Below are positions 52,949 to 57,219 of a DNA stretch of 57,219 bases, one piece after another. This DNA is from an uncultured Clostridia bacterium. GTDB taxonomy: Bacteria > Bacillota > Clostridia > Christensenellales > UBA3700. Location: the NCBI GenBank assembly GCA_945872615.1, contig CAMBZZ010000009.1, forward strand, positions 1 through 57,219. The letters are read 5' to 3'. Position 1 is the stretch's first letter. Every line of letters begins with the position of its first letter. The notes under the pieces were generated by a model. The model was not told the origin of the DNA. It did not search any database and was given only the letters and a program-made list of their open reading frames with translations. The position numbers and the translations under genes are program-made.

Positions 52949-52977
52949 ATTATATCACAACCAAAGGCAAACTTCAA
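52949..52977 (-). promoter_or_regulatory. Recombinase promoter placed for a leaderless mRNA
   Basis: On the minus strand: TTGAAG (52972-52977), 17 bp, TATAAT (52949-52954), then six bases to the ATG at 52942, which is the predicted +1. Confidence 0.7.
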
Positions 52978-53198
52978 TATTTGCGCAACAATAAAACGGG
53001 TATTCGTTCATTTATTTTTGAAATTAGACAAATGGCAACGCTTAAATCGAACACAAATAAGATACGATTAGTCGGTTACAATATAAAAAGTACAAACGCA
53101 AAATTAAATGGATAAGTTTGAATGTAAAATAATAAATAGTTATCAAATATTGCAAATAATTATTATAATTGGTTTAATTTAGAATAATATACCCCTTA

Positions 53199-53228
53199 CT
53201 ATTCGCAAAGGTTGTGTTTTGCGAATAG
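53199..53228. repeat. Lox-like palindrome: 11-bp inverted arms, 8-bp spacer
   Basis: CTATTCGCAAA (53199-53209) and TTTGCGAATAG (53218-53228) are perfect inverted copies around the asymmetric spacer GGTTGTGT. The surrounding 635-bp gap (52943-53577) is very AT-rich and holds no gene; it also contains the promoters of the two flanking genes. Confidence 0.75.
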
Positions 53229-53520
53229 ATATAACACACACTATTCTACTCCCAAAATATCAAAAATCCAATAAATATGTCATATAAAAATTAGGGGCTA
53301 TAGTAGATATTTGCTTGTACTCTAACTAAACCGCGACGAATTGTTGGTGTGACAGATTAATTGTGTGTAAGATAAAGTAAAGCTTTAGATTATTGGAATA
53401 GAAAAACTAAATTAGAGAATATACGACTGCCCTATCACGTCATAATTATTAATCGGAAACAAATAAAAACTAAAATATAACAATATAATACAAATTTATC
53501 GATTATTTTTGCCAATGATA

Positions 53521-53548
53521 TTGACATAATTTTTGATAGTATTATAAT
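53521..53548 (+). promoter_or_regulatory. Promoter of the small membrane protein gene
   Basis: TTGACA (53521-53526), 16 bp, TATAAT (53543-53548), about 30 bp before the ATG. Confidence 0.65.
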
Positions 53549-53577
53549 ATATATAAAAATGAAATGAGGAGACTATC

Positions 53578-53964
53578 ATGAGATTTTTTAAGATATTGTT
53601 CAAATTGATACTTATCGTGTTGCTCGTTGCAAGTTTTGCACTCGAATATAACGTAATAGGCTTTAACGGCGGCTCGGTCGCTATCGCTGCTTTCGATACG
53701 ACAGGTACCGGTGAAAGTTTAGCCGTCGGAACCGTAGAATCAGTTACTTACGATACAATTCCTTTTGTTGGTCTTAACATAGCTTACGTTAAAGGCGACG
53801 CAGGCTCCGGTATAGTATTTAAAGCCACCGACGAATATTTGAACGCAAACGGCGCCGTACAGAGTACTGCTACAAGCCCTATCGTATATCTTATCATCTT
53901 CTTCGTAATCTTGATGATACCTACCAAGAAAGTAAAACAACCCGTAGGCTCCAGAAGAAGATAA
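53578..53964 (+). CDS. Hypothetical membrane protein (128 residues)
   Basis: No family was recognised. There are two hydrophobic segments, residues 3-22 and about 101-117, with an external-looking middle of about 75 residues rich in Thr, Val, Gly and Ala (FDTTGTGESLAVGTVESVTYDT), and a basic tail KKVKQPVGSRRR. The middle reads like a small beta domain between two anchors. GAGG precedes the ATG, a promoter lies upstream and a terminator downstream, so it is a single-gene unit. Confidence 0.75.
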   Translation: MRFFKILFKLILIVLLVASFALEYNVIGFNGGSVAIAAFDTTGTGESLAVGTVESVTYDTIPFVGLNIAYVKGDAGSGIVFKATDEYLNANGAVQSTATSPIVYLIIFFVILMIPTKKVKQPVGSRRR

Positions 53965-53980
53965 CCTAACTAAAAATAAT

Positions 53981-54014
53981 ACGGCGTAACTTTTCGATAG
54001 TTGCGCCGTTTTTC
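53981..54014 (+). terminator. Terminator after the small membrane protein gene
   Basis: ACGGCGTAACT (53981-53991) pairs with AGTTGCGCCGT (53999-54009), one wobble pair, followed by a T-tract. Confidence 0.82.
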
Positions 54015-54168
54015 ATTTTTCTTTCTACGTAGATTTCTACTCTATGCTCAGCCTTATTAAATTCTAACGTGCACATGGAGGAAAAGTGCTAAACGCTCTT
54101 GCATACCTAGCAGAGTTGAATTTAGGTCTTCTCCACGCGCAATTTGGTTGTTTATGTATAAATAAGGG

Positions 54169-54197
54169 TTGATTTTTTGGAAAAAATATAGTATTAT
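54169..54197 (+). promoter_or_regulatory. Promoter of the PadR-type gene
   Basis: TTGATT (54169-54174), 17 bp, TATTAT (54192-54197). A GAGG ribosome binding site follows at 54204-54207. Confidence 0.6.
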
Positions 54198-54214
54198 TTT
54201 TTTGAGGTAATTAT

Positions 54215-55534
54215 ATGGACAATAACGCTAACATCGACTTGATTAGAAGCCACGTAGATACTATTATTCTTCGCTCACTTTTGAACGAAGATAAGTATGG
54301 TTTGGAAATTCTGAACGAGATAAAAGAAAAGAGCCAAGGTCTATATACCCTCAAACAGCCTACACTGTATAGTTGTCTGAAACGCCTAGAAAAGTTGGGC
54401 TACATAAGCTCTTATAAGGGCGCTACGTCTAACGGCGCTCAGAGAGTATACTATACTCTGTCCGAAGCGGGAAAAAACTTCGTTTTGACTGACCAATATC
54501 AATGGGAGTACAGCCGTACTATTATCGACAATCTTTTGTCTGACAAAAAGTATGACCCAAACACTACTCCGCCTTTTGACGCCTCTGCATTGAGACCATT
54601 GACCAAGCGACAGCCGTCTTCGAATCCTAAGCCGTACCAACCTACGGATAACGCTTTGTCGGAAGAATCGTTTGAAGATAACGACGGCTACAACCTTGAT
54701 ACGGCTGCCGACGTTGCTTCGCAACGAGAGGTTGATTATCCTAACACGTTCGCCTCCACAGCCGCTTCGCAACGTTCTCAAGCTGCGACACAGCCTCAAA
54801 ACGTCGCTTTCGCTCCGCATAACAATAGCTTTGACAACGCTTTTAGTTTCGACACGCCTAAACAACAAAAAGCCGATAACGTCGTCTTGCCCGAGATGCC
54901 GACTATTGCCGAAAATACTAACGTCAACTACATATCGAGCTTTGAAAATCTCTATTCTCGCTCTAATAATCTTGTCGAACACGTCGCAGTACAAAACGAC
55001 GACGATGTGTTTGACTTTTTGACTATTAGCGAACTAAAAAATAAATTGGCATCCGAAGGTTACACTTTGAGACCTTACGTAAAGAAGAATACTACCGAGT
55101 ATTACGTTGGCAAATACTATAAACCAAACAAACTACTCTTTTTTACTTCGCTGATTATGAGCATCGTATTCTTTATACAAGTTATGGTTGCGCATTTTGA
55201 GTTGGAATATACCCAAGTAGCTCCGCTCGTTTTGTGTATTTTGGCTTGCGTAGCCGTGCCTGTCGTGACGGGGATTAGAATGTGGCTGGCACCGAATAAA
55301 CGGTCTCTTGCCGTCTTTAATCTAAAAACCGCATTGATAAATTCTTTGATTTTGATAATAAATCTTGTGGTGATTATCGTTATTGTAGGCTATTTTGCCG
55401 GCGGAGCAAACTTCCAAGAGCCTTCTACAACGGTCAAGCCTATTTTAGTTCCGCTAATAATGCTAATCAATATTCCTTTGGCAATCGTAATTTATGACTT
55501 GCTATTCCGTTCGAAATACTTTCATATAAATTAG
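54215..55534 (+). CDS. PadR-type regulator fused to a four-helix membrane domain
   Basis: The 439-residue protein has a PadR winged-helix domain at residues 1-110 (ILRSLLNEDKYGLEILNEI, QPTLYSCLKRLEKLGYI, RVYYTLSEAGK). Residues 120-230 are low-complexity and rich in Ser, Asn, Gln and Pro. A short conserved-looking segment (about 265-300) leads to four transmembrane helices at roughly 307-328, 335-354, 374-395 and 410-432. It would be a DNA-binding protein held at the membrane. The usual PadR target would lie nearby; the divergent or adjacent candidate is the 128-residue membrane protein upstream. The membrane domain was not assigned to a family. Confidence 0.8.
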   Translation: MDNNANIDLIRSHVDTIILRSLLNEDKYGLEILNEIKEKSQGLYTLKQPTLYSCLKRLEKLGYISSYKGATSNGAQRVYYTLSEAGKNFVLTDQYQWEYSRTIIDNLLSDKKYDPNTTPPFDASALRPLTKRQPSSNPKPYQPTDNALSEESFEDNDGYNLDTAADVASQREVDYPNTFASTAASQRSQAATQPQNVAFAPHNNSFDNAFSFDTPKQQKADNVVLPEMPTIAENTNVNYISSFENLYSRSNNLVEHVAVQNDDDVFDFLTISELKNKLASEGYTLRPYVKKNTTEYYVGKYYKPNKLLFFTSLIMSIVFFIQVMVAHFELEYTQVAPLVLCILACVAVPVVTGIRMWLAPNKRSLAVFNLKTALINSLILIINLVVIIVIVGYFAGGANFQEPSTTVKPILVPLIMLINIPLAIVIYDLLFRSKYFHIN

Positions 55535-55542
55535 AAAAATAT

Positions 55543-55570
55543 AAAAAGCCACCTAATAGTGGCTTTTTGA
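55543..55570 (+). terminator. Terminator after the PadR-type gene
   Basis: AAAAAGCCAC (55543-55552) pairs with GTGGCTTTTT (55559-55568). Symmetric A and T runs let it serve rnhA on the other strand as well. Confidence 0.85.
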
Positions 55571-55633
55571 TTGTCAATTTTGTAGAGCCAATTTAATTAG
55601 TTTTATTGGTTTGGCATTGTTAGCTTTATAAAA

Positions 55634-56071
55634 CTATCGGTGACACTTTATTTCATCCGTGGCAAGTTGGTCGCATCGATTGTTATATTGGTTGTCGGCG
55701 TGCCCTTTGACTTTGTAAAATTTGTATTGATGACGTGACAATTCTATCAATAGCATCTTCCAAAGGTCGTCGTTTTTTACCTTTTGTTTGGAAGAGGTTT
55801 TCCAATCGTTGTTCTGCCAAGACTCTATCCACCCCTCTTCAAAGGCGTTGCAAACGTAAGCTGAATCGGTGTAAATATCTACTTGGCAAGGTTGATTGAG
55901 TTGCCTCAAAGCTTGAATTACGGCAAACAATTCCATACGATTGTTGGTAGTGTCTTTGTTGTATCCCGATATTTCCTTACTGTGTCCGTTGTACATTAGG
56001 ATTGCGCCCCAACCGCCCACTCCGGGGTTGCCCGAACAAGCTCCGTCCGTGTAAATGGTTACTTGCTTCAT
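55634..56071 (-). CDS. rnhA: Ribonuclease HI
   Basis: RNase HI cuts the RNA strand of RNA-DNA hybrids. The 145-residue protein has the four catalytic acids: D9 (YTDGACSGNP), E47 (NNRMELFAV), D69 (YTDSAYV) and D134 (NNRCDQLA), plus the basic handle and the HADN loop. Its ATG overlaps the proC stop (ATGA), so the two are co-translated. Confidence 0.96.
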   Translation of the reverse strand: MKQVTIYTDGACSGNPGVGGWGAILMYNGHSKEISGYNKDTTNNRMELFAVIQALRQLNQPCQVDIYTDSAYVCNAFEEGWIESWQNNDWKTSSKQKVKNDDLWKMLLIELSRHQYKFYKVKGHADNQYNNRCDQLATDEIKCHR

Positions 56072-56850
56072 TTGCTGAGTTCCTCGCTACGATTTTTACA
56101 AGCGCGTATTCCGTCTTTGATTGCGCGATCTACACCTTGACTTTCAAAGGTTTTGATAGCTTCTATTGTCGTTCCGCCCTTAGAACATACGTTGTCAATC
56201 ATCGTATCGATAGGTATATCGGACTGCTCTACCATTTTGACCGCGCCCTCAAACGTCTGCAAAGTGAGCTGGAGAGAATCTTGAAAAGATAATCCGCCTT
56301 CTACGCCGGCATTTGCCATGGCTTGTATGAAATAGTAGACGTACGCGGGACCACTACCGCTGATTGACGTCACGGCATCAAAGAGCGTCTCAGGCAAAAA
56401 TATTGCCTTGCCGACGCTGTTGAATACAGCTAAAACAAAATCGTTGATAGTTTGAGGACATTCGTTGATTGCTATTGCAGCCATACCCTTACCTATCATG
56501 CACGGGAAGTTGGGCATTACCCTTACTACGTTGTCGATGCCTGTGGCTGATTTGATTTTTTGCACGGATATACCTGCCATTATACTGATGACGGCTTGGG
56601 CTTGTATATTGGAAAAAGTACTCGATATTGCGTCAAATACTTGTGGTTTGATAGCAAAGACGATATATTCACAACGCTGAAATACTTCGGAGTTGTCGTC
56701 TGTGATTTCGATACCTTCAAAATTCCCCTTGGTCAAGTCGGTCATGAGTATCTGATCGGTGCCAAGTAAGCCTCCTTTTATAATACCTTTGGCAATGGCT
56801 TTTGCCATGTTTCCTGCGCCTATAAAGCCAAGTTGATATTTTTGTTGCAT
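56068..56850 (-). CDS. proC: Pyrroline-5-carboxylate reductase
   Basis: ProC reduces pyrroline-5-carboxylate to proline with NAD(P)H. The 260-residue protein starts with the Rossmann motif LGFIGAGNMAKAIAKG and ends with the family signature region around VTSISGSGPAYVYYF and CSKGGTTIEAI. The ATG at 56850 with AAGGAG upstream is preferred over the longer frame to 56886. Confidence 0.95.
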   Translation of the reverse strand: MQQKYQLGFIGAGNMAKAIAKGIIKGGLLGTDQILMTDLTKGNFEGIEITDDNSEVFQRCEYIVFAIKPQVFDAISSTFSNIQAQAVISIMAGISVQKIKSATGIDNVVRVMPNFPCMIGKGMAAIAINECPQTINDFVLAVFNSVGKAIFLPETLFDAVTSISGSGPAYVYYFIQAMANAGVEGGLSFQDSLQLTLQTFEGAVKMVEQSDIPIDTMIDNVCSKGGTTIEAIKTFESQGVDRAIKDGIRACKNRSEELSK

Positions 56851-56877
56851 AATAATCTCCTTATTGTAAATAAACTG

Positions 56878-56906
56878 TTGACACAAATGCCCTTTTTTTA
56901 TATAAT
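56878..56906 (+). promoter_or_regulatory. Promoter of tRNA-Trp
   Basis: TTGACA (56878-56883), 17 bp, TATAAT (56901-56906), 13 bp before the tRNA. Confidence 0.85.
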
Positions 56907-56918
56907 AATTAAGAACTT

Positions 56919-56993
56919 AGGGGAGTGGCTCAACGGTAGAGTAGTGGTCTCCAAAACCATTGGTTGCGTGTTCGAATCGCGTCTCCCCTGCCA
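56919..56993 (+). tRNA. tRNA-Trp (anticodon CCA)
   Basis: Acceptor arms AGGGGAG and CTCCCCT pair, discriminator G, CCA encoded. The anticodon arm is GTGGT-CTCCAAA-ACCAT. Confidence 0.94.
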
Positions 56994-57219
56994 ATCGACT
57001 TACTAATCGTAGGTCGATTTTTTTTATTGCGCGATTCTCCACTTTTTTTGCCATATCTCTATGGCAAAAGGTTGCGTGTGACGCTCACATAGTTCGCTAT
57101 TCCGTCGCTAGGCTCCTTACGAATCGCGTCTCCCCTGTGGGTCGACTTACTAATCGTAGGTCGATTTTTTATTGCGCGATTCTCCACTTTTTTTGCCATA
57201 TCTCTATGGCAAAAGGTTG
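56962..57219. repeat. Tandem array derived from the tRNA-Trp 3' end
   Basis: GGTTGCGTG of the T-arm begins at 56962 and again at 57070, and GGTTG begins a third unit at 57215, cut by the window end. Each unit has T-arm and acceptor sequence, the terminator stem, GCGCGATTCTCCAC, and a perfect hairpin TTTTGCCATA/TATGGCAAAA. The second unit has about 37 extra bases in the T-loop and has lost CCA. Confidence 0.88.
56994..57028 (+). terminator. Terminator of tRNA-Trp
   Basis: ATCGACTTAC pairs with GTAGGTCGAT (one wobble pair), followed by eight T residues. A near copy recurs at about 57141-57170. Confidence 0.85.

Noticed and set aside
54086..54172. A 28-codon GTG-start ORF with GGAGG four bases upstream
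   Set aside because: Spacing is short, its end overlaps the PadR promoter and there is no other support, so it was left out.
56994..57219. A prophage or integrative-element attachment scar as the full explanation of the tRNA-Trp repeats
   Set aside because: No integrase or phage gene lies beside it and the repeats include terminator and hairpin sequence well beyond a usual attachment core; kept open as a possible origin.

Overview
The window looks like a chromosomal segment of an endospore-forming, low-to-moderate-GC member of the Bacillota, most likely an uncultured Clostridia lineage. The evidence is the spore genes (gerW, spoIIAA-spoIIAB-sigF, spoVAC-spoVAD-spoVAE, yunB), diaminopimelate synthesis (lysA), an IspH-ribosomal S1 fusion of the kind known from Clostridia, a T-box-controlled pheST operon, and clostridial gene orders such as miaB-mutS-mutL-miaA next to lexA. 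Genus cannot be read from the sequence.

Layout. 0.1-3.9 kb: lysA, an M50 membrane protease, scpA and scpB in one tightly packed operon ending at a hairpin terminator. 3.9-6.9 kb: sporulation and cell-wall genes (DUF2953, gerW, a D,D-carboxypeptidase) and rluB. 7.1-12.4 kb: a biotin-dependent, sodium-pump-type operon that encodes two different carboxyltransferases, a membrane beta subunit, an OadG-like anchor and one separate biotin carrier. 12.4-15.2 kb: an accessory islet (XRE repressor and a divergent zinc-ribbon/leucine-rich-repeat membrane protein) bracketed by three families of short palindromic repeats. 15.2-21.2 kb: surE and a flavoprotein, then more repeats, then cmk-plsC-ispH/rpsA. 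21.3-22.1 kb: six tRNA genes (Pro, Met, Asp, Phe, Thr, Tyr), followed by a damaged second copy of the tRNA-Tyr 3' end. 22.3-23.7 kb: a GNAT acetyltransferase and an AraC-type regulator. 23.8-28.6 kb: forespore sigma-F operon, spoVA genes and yunB. 28.6-33.1 kb: Phe T-box, a 102-bp tandem repeat array, pheS-pheT. 33.1-40.6 kb: U32 protein, mutS2, a small membrane protein, cysteine desulfurase, thiI. 40.6-42.8 kb: a class A penicillin-binding protein on the minus strand. 42.8-50.9 kb: miaB-mutS-mutL-miaA and a PLP enzyme. 51.0-57.2 kb: lexA and a tyrosine recombinase (minus strand), a membrane-anchored PadR-type regulator, rnhA-proC (minus strand), and tRNA-Trp followed by a tandem array of its own 3' end.

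Main points of interest: (1) four genes (surE, the GNAT gene, miaB, the recombinase) have a consensus promoter placed so that the predicted transcription start is exactly the A of the ATG, which predicts leaderless mRNAs; (2) a perfect lox-like site (11-bp inverted arms, 8-bp asymmetric spacer) lies beside the tyrosine recombinase; (3) the 12S/5S/1.3S-like enzyme set joined to membrane pump subunits looks like a cross between transcarboxylase and the sodium pump; (4) two different tRNA genes are followed by T-loop-interrupted copies of their own 3' ends plus terminators; (5) a non-coding array with an exact 102-bp period sits between the Phe T-box and pheS; (6) a hairpin between sigF and spoVAC carries, in its 3' arm, the ribosome binding site of a 32-codon ORF that abuts spoVAC.
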